64,000 nucleotides of DNA from Phytophthora hibernalis (GCA_012656075.1 JAAKBF010000032.1:1-64000), one strand, 5' to 3'; counted from the first letter of the stretch, positions 31,802-43,565 are shown. The notes: generated from the letters alone by a model not told the origin. Numbers and translations are program-made.

Positions 31802-32470
31802 TCATCTGACGAAATTGTGTGTTTTGCAACACCACACGAGCGGTTCAAGCTGCCTGTTCACATCCATCCCCAGAATAATGAGCAAGTCCCGGCCAATGAT
31901 GAATTCGTCGTTATCCATGTCCACGATCAAGCACGGCACTGCGTCTGCGGGCTCCACCGGCCCAGCAGCCGTGTGAATGAGAACGTGAAGCATGATCGTC
32001 ATGTTGGCCACGACCGAGTGCGAACCGAACGTTTCGATCTGCACCGGCGTGTCCAGTCGGGATCGTTGCACTGAGGGGTGTGAAGCGCGTAGCAGCTCCC
32101 AGTGCGATCGGCTGATCACCGTGCTGTAGGATCCCAAGTCCGGGTAACACGGTAACTCCAGTACGCCATTGATCGTCACGGTGCGCGAAGTCGGCGGCAT
32201 CATCTTCCTGAGTCTCTTGACTCGAGACTTGCGAACCTTGGCGGCATCGCGGACCTTCTGCCGAAGCACGACCTTTTCGGCTTCGGTCACCTTCGTACAG
32301 TCGTTGAGCCAGTGCATCTCGTGACACTTCGGGCACGGAGATGGCGGCTTCTTCTTCGAGACAGGTTTCTTGTCGAGCTTCCTGTCGACCTTCTTGTCGG
32401 TCTTCTTCTTCGCGGACTTCTTCTCGTCGCGAGCAGGTTTCTTCAGCTGTGCGCGCGATTTTCCAGCAGA
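31802..32470 (-). pseudogene. Gag zinc knuckle and protease, canonical element (minus copy)
   Basis: A Lys-rich run (DKKVDRKLDKKPVSKKKPPS) precedes PCPKCHEMHWLNDC, a CCHC-like knuckle. The protease follows: LPCYPDLGSYSTVISRSHW stands where DTGA is expected, so the catalytic Asp is displaced or lost. FIIGRDLLIILGMDV matches the second half of the fold. The frame is open for 170 codons from 32317. It probably no longer works as a protease. Confidence 0.75.
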
Positions 32471-32644
32471 CTTTGCAGACTTGGTCGAAGTAGTTTGTCT
32501 TGACCCTTCAACGTCATCCGCATCCTCCTGTTCTTCTGGAAGTGGAGCTCGTGCTCGACAGCCTTGTTGTACATCAACGAGTACAGATTCGTGATACTCT
32601 TGGCAGCTTCCTTGTCGGTCCAGTGAACGGCAGTCTTCACGTCA

Positions 32645-33200
32645 GCTTTGAGGACAGGAGGCGCCAGGCACGACACAAGGGCGCTTGCACTTCTCCTTCT
32701 CTCCGTCATCGCAGGCGAATATGTCCTCAAGTCCGTTCTCCATCACGACTTCGTTGATCCGTTGAAAGAAGGCGAGAACGCGCGCATCCACGTCGATCTC
32801 CGTCAAGTCCATCAGGATCTCCTTCGCAAACAATGCCTTGATGTTTGGCATGTCGTCGTTCATCACCTTCGTCAACAGGGCCTTGATCTCGGCGATGAGC
32901 TGTCCCTCAATGACATCGTGACCTCTTTCTGCAGCCGTAGCGTACAGAAACAGATCAGCAGTTCGACGTCGAACGTTTATTTCACGTTCTGCGTAGTCTT
33001 CACCGTTGCTTTTACAGCGAGGTGTCATCTTGGCCTCGTACTCGCGGCGGCGCTTGTACCATTTCACGAGTGCCTCGTGAGAGATGGAACGCAGCTTAGG
33101 TGCGAGAATGGGCGCAAAGATGGGTGCGGGCATCGAGTGTTCGTAGGACTCCTCCTCATCACTCGAATGGTCATCATCAGCAGCGTGTCTCCTGGACATG
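32645..33200 (-). pseudogene. gag, canonical element (minus copy)
   Basis: The ATG at about 33199 (MSRRHAADDDHSSDEEES) lies just inside the LTR junction. The Gag region reads SHEALVKWYKRRREYEAKM, LIAEIKALLTKVMNDDMPNI and DVDARVLAFFQRINEVVMEN. In a second frame come VLKADVKTAVHWTDKEAAKS and HELHFQKNRRMR (32640-32500). I recognise this as the widespread oomycete gypsy Gag type. A frameshift near 32645 and further ones in the Lys-rich part disable it. Confidence 0.8.
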
Positions 33201-33219
33201 GGGATGCTGATCTTGGATA

Positions 33220-34107
33220 TGTCGTGTAGGATCACGCAGAAATTCTCACTACCAAATGGTATGAGCCCACCAACAACACTCGCTTTCCCATGTCAGATCA
33301 ACGAGCGTTGGATCAAACCTGAAGACCAGGAACGATCCCTTACGCCGGGTTGGATGTGAACCCTCTGTACATCTAGGTTGTATTAGGCCAACCCAATAAC
33401 CTGCACCACTAGCCACGAGTGAGGGCTAGTACGCAATATTGCGCTTTCGCGCGAACCCCGCAGTCCCTCAGAAGGAAGGGTACCGGCTGTCAAGCCTAAT
33501 ACGGGTTTGCCGAGGTAAAACCTCGGCGGGTAGTAAAATATGTATGGAACACTCGGTTCCACTATAATATATGGTGAACGACTCTCCTCGTCGCTCCCAA
33601 CACTCGGCCACTCTAATCTCTTGGACTGACCAGCAACAAACCCTCGGTTCAATGTATCTTGGGCTCGCTGTCCAGCATCCCACAAGCCGAGCGTATCCAG
33701 ACCCTAAGATAAGCTAGCTAGACTTACCGAAGGCGAACTTAACCCTTGGTGACTTGGGGGGAAGACTGTTGATTTATTTTTGTTGATCTATGGCTCTGAG
33801 AGCCTCTGTAGTCAATCCTATAGCTTGTCCTATCCGTAAATACAAATATCCAATGTGAACCGATCCCCGTATGTGATCCTGTATCCGGATCTATAAGACC
33901 GAGGGTAGGAAACTGAAATGGGTACAAACGAGGGTTCGTACTCTCGGCCGGGGATTTATTATACCCGACGGAGGGCACGGTCACTAAACTATCATGGTCA
34001 CTGTGTCGCGGGGAATGTAATCCGCCAATCAGGGCACGCCGGTCACTTTCCTTCAGCAAGGGCAACCTTGCCGACTGGCGACCGAGCGTAAAAAAACCAA
34101 CACCACA
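33220..34107 (-). repeat. Solo LTR of the element B family
   Basis: Read on the minus strand it starts TGTGGTGTTGG and ends CACGACA. It matches the 5' LTR of element B (48317-49198) along its whole length with scattered differences. It is flanked by GATA on both sides (33216-33219 and 34108-34111; GATAT if the terminal T is counted), which indicates an insertion that later lost its interior by LTR-LTR recombination. It sits in the leader of the canonical gag on the minus strand. Confidence 0.85.
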
Positions 34108-34111
34108 GATA

Positions 34112-35010
34112 TACCGAGTCGGCTCGGCAGTGGTCTTCGCAGTCAGGGACAGGGACCACAGAATCCACCTGTACAGCGTAGTACGTCGTGAGGCGCAGAA
34201 AGGTCACTGCAGCGCTCAGTGGTACTTGATACTACTAAAGAATTTTTGTAGTGTTTTCCAGAGGAACTCGAAAACACAGGGCAGGGCAGGTGGCGATCCT
34301 GCTGGAAACTTGTTGCCTAGTGTATTATAGGTGCTTGTGCAGTAGCTAGCATAATGAAAAGTGAGTTGAGATGGCAGTCATCACTACCTATCCATCTCAA
34401 TGCCGTAAGATGCAGATATGAAGCCTCCTTGCTGATATCAACAAGAGAAAGCAAATGTAAGACATCCAGTGATTCCACAAGGATCACTGGCAGCCGCTAA
34501 CAAGATCCTGTTCTGTTATCGAACCCAGAAGCACTGGTGTTTGATATCGCCACGAAGTGGGCTGACACTGGATGCAAGAGGTCAGGCGCCACAACTCTGT
34601 GATTGATATGGATGCACCATGTCTCTCGCCGTCTGGCAGACTCTGGGATTTCACGCTGGAGTTGGAAGCTGGCTTGACACCAGGAATCCACTACACCGCT
34701 GTATCCGCTCAATAACTTATTTTGGTCCCGACACCCCGAGCAATAATCTCTTTCGATATCAAAAACTTGTACCAATTGTCACCGTCAATTCGCCTTCAGG
34801 TGTACATCGGCGTGACTCGCTGTGGACTATGGACCAAGCTATGTTGGCTTGTGTGGGCACTCCGGAGCACGCTGAGCCCACACTAAAGGTTTCTGCAGAT
34901 TACGCTGTCAACGCCTTTGCTTTAAAGGGGCGACACATACGCTGGAATGGGACTACTCTACATCAGGATTGCACACTAGCTCAGTGCGCTACAACGGATC
35001 CCAGATATAG
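34112..35010. other. Unassigned stretch
   Basis: The first part (34112-34330) is probably the leader of the minus-strand canonical element, displaced by the solo LTR. From 34330 to 35010 I find no recognisable protein or RNA. A plus frame at 34619-35167 is open for 182 codons but contains no domain, and its last third overlaps the start of the LINE-like sequence in another frame. Confidence 0.3.
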
Positions 35011-35039
35011 AGAAGGGATACACTGCCGACCGCGTCCAA

Positions 35040-36997
35040 TTGGAATGGCTGTCGTATGTGAATTGCGGGGAGGTGCAGGTGTACGACGGACAGGGCTGCC
35101 GGGACACATTGGCGTCAGTTGTGGCAAGGCTGGACTCCAGTGGGCAATACACGGCTGTGCTAGCTGACCTGTCGGTGCCGTTTACAGAAGCAAAGATGGC
35201 GGTAGCGTTCGACGCGTTCAAGCGAGGCAAAGCTTGCAGTCCTGACAGGTTCGGGAACGACTGGTATCGGGATTTCGGGGACTTGCTAATACCGAGAGCT
35301 CATGAACTTATGGTACCCCAAAGGTGTGTTCCCTTCCTCCTTCTTATAGGCAGACATATTTTGCCTCAAGAAGGGGGGTCCAAGGATCAGCTGAATTTCC
35401 GGCCACTTGCCCTGTTGGATACTGACTATAAGATTTAAACACGCATGGTGGCGACGGGGACGACCAGGAAACTCGGCGCAATGATACACCCGAACCAGAA
35501 TGGTTTCGTACCGTTTCGTACTACATGTATCCACGCTACTACAGACTTATTCACAGCTGCCCAAGCGGATGCGAATACAGATCCAGTTATGGCAGCAACT
35601 CTGGCCTTACTGCTCGACTTCATGAAAGCCTACGACTCAGTGGACCGCGAATTCTTGTACGAGGTGTTGAGTTGGCTGGGTTTCCCGACGGACAATGTTA
35701 CGGCGATGCGCAAACTCCACGACGGGACCAAAGTTCGTTCCCTGCCAACGGTTTCCGATCTCGCTGGGTTCATGTCACATGTGGCATCCGCCAAGGCTGT
35801 TCATTGGATCCGCTACTTTTCCTTTTGGTGCTGGAGGCACTATACCGCCGTATTGATGCGGAACCACAGGTTCAAGGGATCGTGCTGAGGAGCAAGGCAG
35901 GGAACATACGGCTCAAAGTCGGGGGTTATGCAGATGACACTGTTAGCTACGTACGGTCGGCTGTGGAAGTGGGAATTATCCTGGGCATCACCCGAATCTT
36001 CGCACTGGCATCCGGGCTTCACCTGAACAAAGCGAAATTTCTGGCGATCGTATTGAACCCGTTGGCGGTGGCCAACTCCACTGACTTACCGGCGCCGCTT
36101 AAGGTGCAAGCGGTGACCAAACTATCTCGGTATCTAGGCATCCCATTCGGCAGTCTACCTGACGAAGACTACACCTGGCGTCTTACAAGGACGCAACTCG
36201 TTACCCGTCTGGCGCTTGCAACCCGCAAGACAATGACAATGGGCCAGAGGAGCATGGTGGTCATGGCAGTGGTGATCCCCAAACTATTGTTTGTGGGTCG
36301 CAATAAGTGGCCGTCTCGAGCGACGGTAGACGCGTTCCAACGCATGATCAAAAAAATTGTATGGCACGCCACATTCACTGACGGTCAAGTGACGGGAAGA
36401 GCGTGGCCCAACGACCATATTGCGGTGCTGCCTCAGAAGCAAGGCGGCATAGCTATCCCGGATTTGACAACCGAACTGCTGGCTCTGGCGGCGGTGACGA
36501 TTAACACGTGGGCGCTGGAAGAGGACAACCCAGCACTCATCGTTGGGGATGTACTAGCAGCGTCCACGTCGTCTGAGGATACAGCCATCCTCTACGTTTC
36601 GCCTCGCCACACGGCGCCATCGACGCATGCCAAGCGCATTCGGGACTCATTATGGACCACAGGAGTAGCGATATGCACAAACTACGGGGGTCATGCACCC
36701 ACACAAAGCGGATATGGCACTGGCCTTACATTGTCTTACATACTTCCGGCGGCCGGTGGGCCTCTACTGGCGGGGCAGGCAACTAGAAGTGGACACGGAG
36801 CTGCTAGGAGGACCGTTATGCCAACGATACGTGGACATGGAGGCTGCGCGCTACGGCATCTTCTGCGTGGAATGGATGCCGTATCTCGTGATCTCGGAGA
36901 TGCGATTTTACTCGGAGACGGTGCGGTTGTCAACCCCAACCCCAGATTCCGGACACTGGGCAGAGGGCTTATGCTGAAAGACTTGATACACTGGTAA
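35040..36997 (+). pseudogene. LINE 1 reverse transcriptase
   Basis: It starts in the fingers (FKRGKACSPDRFGNDWYRDF, about 35218; NFRPLALLDTDYKI). After stops and frameshifts come HPNQNGFVPFR, LLLDFMKAYDSVDREFLYEV with the first palm Asp, CGIRQGCSLDPLLFLLVLEA, and GGYADDTVSYV with the catalytic ADD near 35930. A long clean frame (35525-36997) covers palm, thumb and beyond, up to GLMLKDLIHW. The family copies its RNA at the target nick. No intact full ORF remains. Confidence 0.85.
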
Positions 36998-36999
36998 TA

Positions 37000-38421
37000 G
37001 AAGCTGGATGGCTACTTAGTGGTCACCGCTTTAATGCAGCGAGTGACCACAGCAGTCCAACGACAGATAATATATATTATGCGGTTATTGCCCTCAATTA
37101 CCCGCAACTACTGCACCCTGGAGGCCATCACACCCTGATAAGATACAAGACCAAGGCGGATGATCACCGGTACATTCGCCGGCACTTCACGCTGGAGAAT
37201 ACCAATTGAGGAGTCGACTCTGGCAGTTCCCCCGGTCATACGGACCCACAGGGACCTGACTGCAGCCATGCAAGTAGAAGTGGGGGCCGCGCCGATGATC
37301 ACCACAGTCCACCCGCATCCCCACTTAGCGAGAATGGTGGAAGACGCCACGGAAGGCGTACAAGACCATCCTGTTGAAGACGAAGGTAGACGAGGGGATA
37401 ACACTGATGACTGACCGGATGGGTACATGGAAGAACCTGAGCGAGGAGGCCACAGCCGGCCTGGATGCGCTCGCCTGGCACCGGATAAGACGGATAGTGG
37501 GGCTGAATTCATGAGGAGAGCAACTGATTTTAAAGATCAAGCTACATGCGGTCTCGGCCTACAACCCAGTGTCGACTGGGCTAGACTGTCCGCACAGCGA
37601 ATGTCTGAAGGCAGGACGGGTGGACCTCTTCCACGTCTTTTGGGAGTGTACTGCGGCCAAACTGCTGCGGGAGGTACTGATCACTCGCTGGAGGGCGGTC
37701 GGCTTACGACTGGAGAACTACGAGGCGGCGATTTTTGGGCTGACCCTACCCGGACTTCCACAGCGCCTCACGGCGGCGACAGGGCGGATACTTGCCGATG
37801 TGCCGGATGAACTGGTGGAAACGATAGGAGACAAGGTGGACACGAAGATCGCATAGTGCTGGAGCCTGGGGCAGCTATGTACTTACTGGCAGTATGAAGG
37901 TGGAGAGTTTCACACTTCGGTTCCCACAATGAAGTATCGACGACGTATCACACGGCGAACCTTAAAACACGGCTCCGCAATGGCCACCTGGACGTAACAC
38001 TGGATTTTGATCCATGACTTCCCACCACCACCATGATCAACCTCAGCGATAGCATTTGCAGAATGCTGGGGTCGGACTGAGAGGAGCACGAGGGACAGGC
38101 AGAACGCCACGGACATTGCTATCTGGTAGCGGTAGCCGGCGGGACCGGATGGTTGAACAGAAAGGGGCAGAGCGGAGTGATCGTAGCAAGGGTGAACCTG
38201 GCGACGGAACACACCAGATCCAATATGCTTGGAGCGACAACTTCGCAGGTGTAAACTTGACTGTGGTGCAGGCGTTGCATTTAGGATTGCTGAGGGGATT
38301 ACGGCGCTGCTGGAGGCACAAATGGGCACCTGTTCATGTCATGACTGACAACACGGACCTGGTCCGACAACACGACACGAGAACTCCACCGAAGGGGAAG
38401 AATCTCAGGGGCGTACTGGCG
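37000..38421 (+). pseudogene. LINE 1 C-terminal zinc motif and RNase H-like part
   Basis: At 37569 the frame reads GLDCPHSECLKAGRVDLFHV, then FWECTAAKLLREVLITRW, a C...H-x-x-x-C finger typical of LINE C-termini. Further on (38220-38420) comes NLTVVQALHLGLLRGLRRCW and VMTDNTDLVRQHDTRTPPKG, which looks like the end of an RNase H domain. LINE 2 has the same blocks (62700-62800 and 63410-63560). The frames are broken in several places. Confidence 0.7.
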
Positions 38422-38945
38422 TTCCAGTCGAGTTGCCCTCGGTCGCCCTCTCCGTCGTCGTCTCCACCTCGATCGTCGTCACTAGCTCTGCTAGAAGGGA
38501 ACGTCTCCGTCGTCGTGTATGTCGTCGTCTCGATCTGTACTGTTGTGCTCTTAACACCGTCCTTGGCCTCCGTCTCCGTCGCCGTCTCCACCTCCATCGT
38601 CATCAACAGCTCTCCAGTAGGGGACGTCTCCGTCGTCAAGGACAGTGTTAAGAGCACAACAGTACAGATCGAGACGACAACATACAGAGCTCGTGACGAC
38701 GATCGAGGTGGAGACGACGACGGAGACGGGGGCCAAGGACGGTGTTAAGAGCACAACAGTACAGATGGAGACGACGACATACACGACGACGGAGACGTCC
38801 CCTACTGGAGAGCTGGTGACGACGATCGAGGTGGAGACGACGACGGAGACGGAGGCCAAGGACGGTGTCAAGAGTACAACGGCGGAGATGAAGACAACGA
38901 CGGAGACGGAGGCCAAGGACGGTGTCAAGAGCACAACGGCGGAGC
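38422..38945. repeat. Minisatellite with inverted halves
   Basis: The array is built from GACGACGGAGACG-type units and longer modules (GGAGAGCTGGTGACGACGATCG, then GGTGGAGACGACGACGGAGACGG, GCCAAGGACGGTGT and AAGAGCACAAC). Bases 38430-38640 carry the module in the reverse complement, and 38640-38945 in the forward sense, so the array is a large imperfect palindrome. Several frames are open through it; the plus frame is Thr/Glu-rich. It is related to the arrays around LINE 2. Confidence 0.85.
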
Positions 38946-39245
38946 CATACTCGCGATTGAAGCCTCGGTAACCGTACCAGTTGTTTCTCCTTCACATTTC
39001 ACATTCTCTTCACTCCCACCGAGGCTTGCGCCTCTCCCTTCTCTATTTTCCGTCCATTTCACATACATATTCAAGTCATCAGGCCGTTTGCACGAACCAG
39101 TGAACGCAAACAAATCATCGGCGTCCAGCGCAGGTTCGGCTAATTGTGGCAGTCCGATTGGGACCAACCCAGTTTCTGTTGGTGGGCTGCCTAGTTTAAA
39201 TGACTCCCATAGACCAACTCTGCAGTTCCGGCGAGTGGTCTGTGG
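38946..39245 (-). pseudogene. Fragment of element B-type gag-protease spacer
   Basis: The minus strand reads RVGLWESFKLGSPPTETGLV, then PIGLPQLAEPALDADDLFAF, TGSCKRPDDLN and TGTVTEASIASM. It is nearly the same as the segment at 51700-51965 of element B. The match ends exactly where the minisatellite starts. Only about 100 codons are present. Confidence 0.85.
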
Positions 39246-40019
39246 TGTAGCGGGATCAGCCAAAATCTTGTTAGGCCAGATCCGACTTCCCACTGCGCCC
39301 AGACACCAACTAACGGAGGGGTCCCCGATGATCCGTGATCTGCTGAACTTGGTCTCACCTTGTGTACCCGTTGGTGGGCTCGATCTGCTCTCTCGGGACT
39401 CCAAATAGTGCAGTGACAAGAAGTCTTGAACGTCCTGGCGGGACGCGGGGACGGGGTGGAGTAGCGTGGAAGTATTCACGCTACAGCCGAGTATATGGCT
39501 CGATCGGGTGTTGTCGACAGTCGATCGAGGGCTTGGACTTGATCCGAAGCCTGGGGATGCCTTGTGGGGCGTTGTTTTCTTTTCCTTTCCTTTCCTTTGG
39601 GTGCTTGCCGCTTCCAATAGCGGGACTTGAGTTGACGAGAGTTTGAAGACGATCGACGGCCAAGCAGTAATCCAGTCGATCGAGGTATGCACTAGAACGA
39701 TAGAGACTTAGGCGTAGGAAGGTCGGCCAATGTGTTATCCGATCCTTACGCTACAACACTAGATCTACTAACGCTAGTATGCAAACACCTTATGGGGCCA
39801 ATGTTCTTCCCGTCTGGAAGGCACTTGCGATGTTCAGTGCAAATTCGAGTCTGATTTATGGTTATGTCTATCTCAGCCAAAGACTTAGTCTGAACTCCAC
39901 TAAACAACCGCTAGATGCCTTGCGTGTCACCTGCCGCCGCTCTTACCCATCCTTCCCGGTGCCTTCAAACACTCGTCGATGTCGACTTCGCCCGATCTTG
40001 AAAGACAGCTGGTTGATCG
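39246..40019. other. Unassigned, possible 3' LTR of element C
   Basis: No protein is convincing. The stretch contains a pyrimidine tract (about 39571-39598), CGATCGAG motifs at about 39530 and 39676, and lies outside the N-terminus of aORF3, where the 3' LTR of the minus-strand element C should be. With no second copy in the window, its borders cannot be set. Confidence 0.3.
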
Positions 40020-40235
40020 GCGGATCCTCGATCGAAGAGCGATCGGGGTGTTACGATCGAGGAGCGATCGAAGTGTTACGATCGAGGGGCGACCGAGGTA
40101 CGATCGAGGGGCGATTCCGACGCACCGATCGAGGTCGATCTGGACGATCGAGGTACGATCAGCTGACTCAGCGATCGAGCCACGATCGTCAATCGGGAGA
40201 TTCCGACGCACCGATCGAGGTCGATCTGGACTCAT
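40020..40235. promoter_or_regulatory. Dense CGATCGA motif array upstream of aORF3
   Basis: At least eight CGATCGA sites fall in about 200 bp (near 40028, 40054, 40065, 40079, 40100, 40126, 40143, 40172, 40210), many continuing as CGATCGAGG. The piece GCACCGATCGAGGTCGATCT occurs twice (about 40121 and 40206). The array ends some 260 bp before the aORF3 start codon. The same motif is scattered through the rest of element C. This looks like a binding-site cluster, although no binding protein is known. Confidence 0.55.
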
Positions 40236-40496
40236 CTGCGGTACCATCTTCTTTATCTCACTTGATCTCACCCCTTCTACATCAACCCATGACGTGGACG
40301 CATAGTCCCCGTGAGACACCCAAGCTTCTCTGGCGGAATCGGCGATAGTGCTTTTCTCATCTTTGACCTAGCCGGTCCGCCAATCTTATTAGGCGCTTCG
40401 CCACAACCGCCCCTCGTCCGAAGTTGGGGCCGTACAGCGGTTGAACTTCGGTCGCTCATTCGCCAATCTTCTCCCTGCTACCCAAGCCGCCTCAAG

Positions 40497-43167
40497 ATGA
40501 GCGATCATCCATCCGAGACTTCGGAGCGACTTCCGAGCAACACCCCGCCTCGGTCGCGATCACCTTCCCCGGGCATGGCTTCACGCAGATCGGTCGCCTC
40601 GTTTTGCATTCGGCGCCCCACGGCAAGTTGCATTCCTGGAAAAGGAGCTTCGCCAAGCTCGGACCACCCGAGATCAGCTGCTGCAAGACCGCGCGGAGCA
40701 AGACCGAACAATGACCCGGATGTCCAACGAACTGCGAGGTCTGGAGCACCTCCGCCAAGACCAAGACGCGGAGATCTGACGTCTGCGCGTCGAGATCGAC
40801 GCTCGTCAGCAGGGGCCTGCTAGCTTCGCCGCGTCGGAAGAACTCCAAGATCTGCGCTTTCAAGTCCAGCAACAGAGTGACGATCTCCATGGATCGGAAC
40901 GCCGTCTCGCCCGGATGCAGCATGAGCTGGCTCGTGCGGAGGAGACCAACCGAGATCTGGTTTACCAGTTCGATCTGGCCTCCGACACCGTGGAGGATCT
41001 CCGGGCGCAAGTCGACTACAACGAAGGTGAGCTGTTGTTCGCTCGCGACGACCTTTCTTCCTTCCAGATCAGTCTCGACCGATACCGAGGGGCGCTTCGT
41101 CACGCTGAGGACGAGTTGGCTCGAGCCCAGACGACCGGATCTCAGTCCGATCGCGTGGAAGTGGATGCTCGAGTGCAGTCAGCCCGGACTCAGCTAGAGC
41201 AAGCGGAGGTGGAGCGTGACCACGCTCGATCGGAGGTGTCGCGACTAGAATTTGAGCTTCAACGAGCGGAGGCTCGGTTGCGCCATGCAAGCGCAACGCC
41301 TGCCCAGCCTGGCACAGCACCCGCCACTCCGCGTCCCGATGGATCTGACCCAGTTGTGATGCGATCGGTCCTCGATCAAATTGCCAGAACGCGCGATCAA
41401 CTAGGCGCGGAGAACGAGGGTCTGCATCGTGAACAGACCACGAGTCGGTCCGGTCTCGCCACCGTGACTCGCGATCGTAACGTCGCAGTAGCTGACTCCG
41501 CTCGACTGCGTACGTACCCTTTCTGTCGTTGGTAGCCCCTTTCTTCTCGGATCTGACTTTGTCGATCTTGATCACTATACAGGGACGGAACTGACGGACG
41601 CGCAGCAGGAGCTGGCAAATGCTCAGCGGGTCGCCCGCGCACTGGATAACCAGAGTGCTGATCAACAGGCTGCCTATCGGCAACTTCGCGACATCAGCGA
41701 TCTCATGGTTCTGGGGGCACGATCAGCACTTCGCAATCTGTGGCTCACAGCCCATCTAGCCGGGTCTCCAAGCGGCGGCTGGCCTCTGTCTGCTTCTCCT
41801 TCACCGTCCTGCGAGCTGGCTCCTTCTTCTGCACGGGAAGAGAGATCGGAGTCGGTCGGCGTCTCCTTCGCAGCAGCTGGACTCTCGCAAGAGGCGTGAA
41901 CAGCCAGCCGATCACCGACACCCCCAGGTTCCGACGTCGAAGAACCGGAGTCGATCGAGGACGAACCAGAGTCGATCGAGGAGATCAAAGACGACGGCGG
42001 TGATGACGACTACGAATTGTTCGGGACCCCTCCGGAGTCCGTCCCACCTCATGACACGGAAGAAAAACGCGACATCGAAATGGAAGAAGAGACAACCGAA
42101 GAAAAGGCCGACGAGGAAGAGGAGAGGGGGAGACGACACTCACCGACGAACAGGAGGAGGAGGAAGGGGAGGAAGATGAAGACGAGATCGACGATCAGGC
42201 CTTGGCAGCTTTGTCTCGATCTCGCTCTGAAGACCGTCGCTGATTCGCTGGGTCTGAAGGCGAGCCTTCTCACCCGATCGAGGCCCCCGGCTCCGATGGC
42301 CCCAAGTCTTCCCTTCTGATCACCGAACGGGTCGCCGAACAAATCGCCAGGTGGATCTCCTCCACTATCTCCAGGGCCTCAAGGCGGACTGACCCCGCCC
42401 CTGTTCGATCTATCCACTTCCATCCCGGGATTCGATCGTCCCCGCCACTTTAACCAAGCCGACGTCGAGCCTTGGTCGGCCGCGATCGTGAACCAGTTGC
42501 AGCTAACCGGGATGATCCGCCGCACGCTGCTCGATCACTTCTCGATGTCAGCGGGCTGGTACTTCCCTAGGCGTTTGCGCGGAGTTCGTGGGCCTTCTCC
42601 TGGGACTGGCTATCTGGACACCCTTATCACCGGCCCGAACGTCACTGCCTTGATGAATTCCACGCCATGGGAAGTCATGGAGAATACTGTGGACGCGGTG
42701 ACCTTCGACGTGCGACGACACCTGTCTGCCCGCACTGCATTGGGCGAGTGGGTCCGGGCGTATCTGGCGTTCGAGGAGCAGTATCTCCAAGCGTTCTGGG
42801 AGATGACCCACTACTTGCCGATCCTGCCCTCGTGGATTATCACGCCCGACGCTGACGGCGTCGGATCGACGTAGGTGTACACTGGCGTCAACTCTTGGAC
42901 GAACTGTTACCTTTGATGCGAGATGGCTGGGCTGACGTGGATTTGCTGCTAGATCCGCTGATCCTTCACATACCGCCCACAGCTCCTTATACGACCTGGT
43001 ACCCAGGTCAACAATCTCTTGCCAACCACCGAGCACCACCTGATGATTTACTCGATGCTCTGGACGAGAGCCACGACGCTGACCACTGGCGCAACCAAAT
43101 CCGCGAACTTCCTCAGGAACACCCTGCTCGTCGAGTCAACCGCCTGCGGAACAAGTTCGTCCCGTAG
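40497..43167 (+). pseudogene. aORF3: antisense accessory ORF of element C
   Basis: ATG at 40497 opens SDHPSETSERLPSNTPPRSR. After a frameshift, a coiled coil runs from about 40640 to 41520 (ELARAEETNRDLVYQFDLAS; VEVDARVQSARTQLEQAEVE). Then come a basic/acidic low-complexity part (41930-42230, EEDEDEIDDQ-like) and the C-terminal domain from 42480: GEWVRAYLAFEEQYLQAFWE, MTHYLPILPSWI and, in a second frame, LLLDPLILHIPPTAPY to a stop at 43167. WEMTHYL and LLLDP correspond to WERTHWL and LLFEP of aORF1. It is the most complete copy, near 890 codons, yet it still has several frameshifts. Unknown function. Confidence 0.7.
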
Positions 43168-43491
43168 CCGCACCCGTCAGTCGATCCTACACGATCTCGC
43201 ACGATCTCGACACGACCGATCGGGATTTCCTTGATCCATTAACTTACGCCTCCAGGCGGTTGCCATTCGACATCCGTAGTTGTAGTCTGAGTTCCGAGCG
43301 CTTTACTTCTCAATTCCACACGTTCTTTTCCTCTTGAGCCCCGATCTGTCTGGTCTTCTAACTTCTTGACATAGTTGCTCGATCGAGCAGTGTCTGTCTC
43401 CGGCCTCATCGTGTGAGGCGGGATCCGGCCTAGACTTCCGAGACTCATATACATGCATATGTATAAACTTATACAAATATCCTTTTCCGCC

Positions 43492-43514
43492 GATCTGCAG
43501 CCTCCCTGCAGATC
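43492..43514. other. Post-pol hairpin, element C
   Basis: GATCTGCAG (43492-43500), a five-base loop, and CTGCAGATC (43506-43514) form a perfect 9-bp stem. It lies between the stop of the minus-strand chromodomain ORF and the stop of aORF3, the same place as the hairpins of elements I, III and B. Confidence 0.75.
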
Positions 43515-43565
43515 CGTCTTCCGATTACGTCCCGGAGCAGCCTATATGCCCCGAGAGAGTCGATC

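Larger units (their letters stand above)
31800..33219 (-). mobile_element. Canonical oomycete gypsy fragment (gag, knuckle, PR)
   Basis: On the minus strand: Gag from about 33200 to 32470, a Lys-rich stretch with a zinc knuckle (32460-32300), and a protease-like domain (32290-31802), where it stops. Pol is absent. A solo LTR of another family has landed just upstream of the gag start, splitting it from its 5' leader. Confidence 0.8.
35020..38421 (+). mobile_element. LINE 1: 5'-truncated non-LTR retrotransposon
   Basis: RT, a C-terminal zinc motif and an RNase H-like domain on the plus strand parallel LINE 2 (59701-63940) segment by segment, so the two are copies of one family. It has no endonuclease, since the 5' end is truncated. 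The 3' end breaks off at about 38421 inside the RNase H part, directly against a minisatellite. Several frameshifts make it inactive. Confidence 0.8.

Noticed and set aside
32312..33229. Plus-strand frames of up to 193 codons opposite the canonical gag
   Set aside because: Shadow of the minus-strand Gag, knuckle and protease.
33383..33685. 100-codon frame in the solo LTR, also open at 48772-49041 in the other LTR
   Set aside because: The similarity is explained by the LTR DNA itself; no start context, domain or codon-level constraint is visible.
34619..35167. 182-codon plus frame before LINE 1
   Set aside because: No domain, and its end overlaps LINE sequence in another frame; kept only as unassigned sequence.
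38645..38971. Thr/Glu-rich repetitive frame that could look like a secreted mucin-like or effector protein
   Set aside because: It is minisatellite DNA open in several frames on both strands, joined to a protease fragment; no signal peptide.
39779..40348. 189-codon frame across the CGATCGA array
   Set aside because: The array repeats give an Arg/Asp-rich translation in several frames; no domain and no start support.
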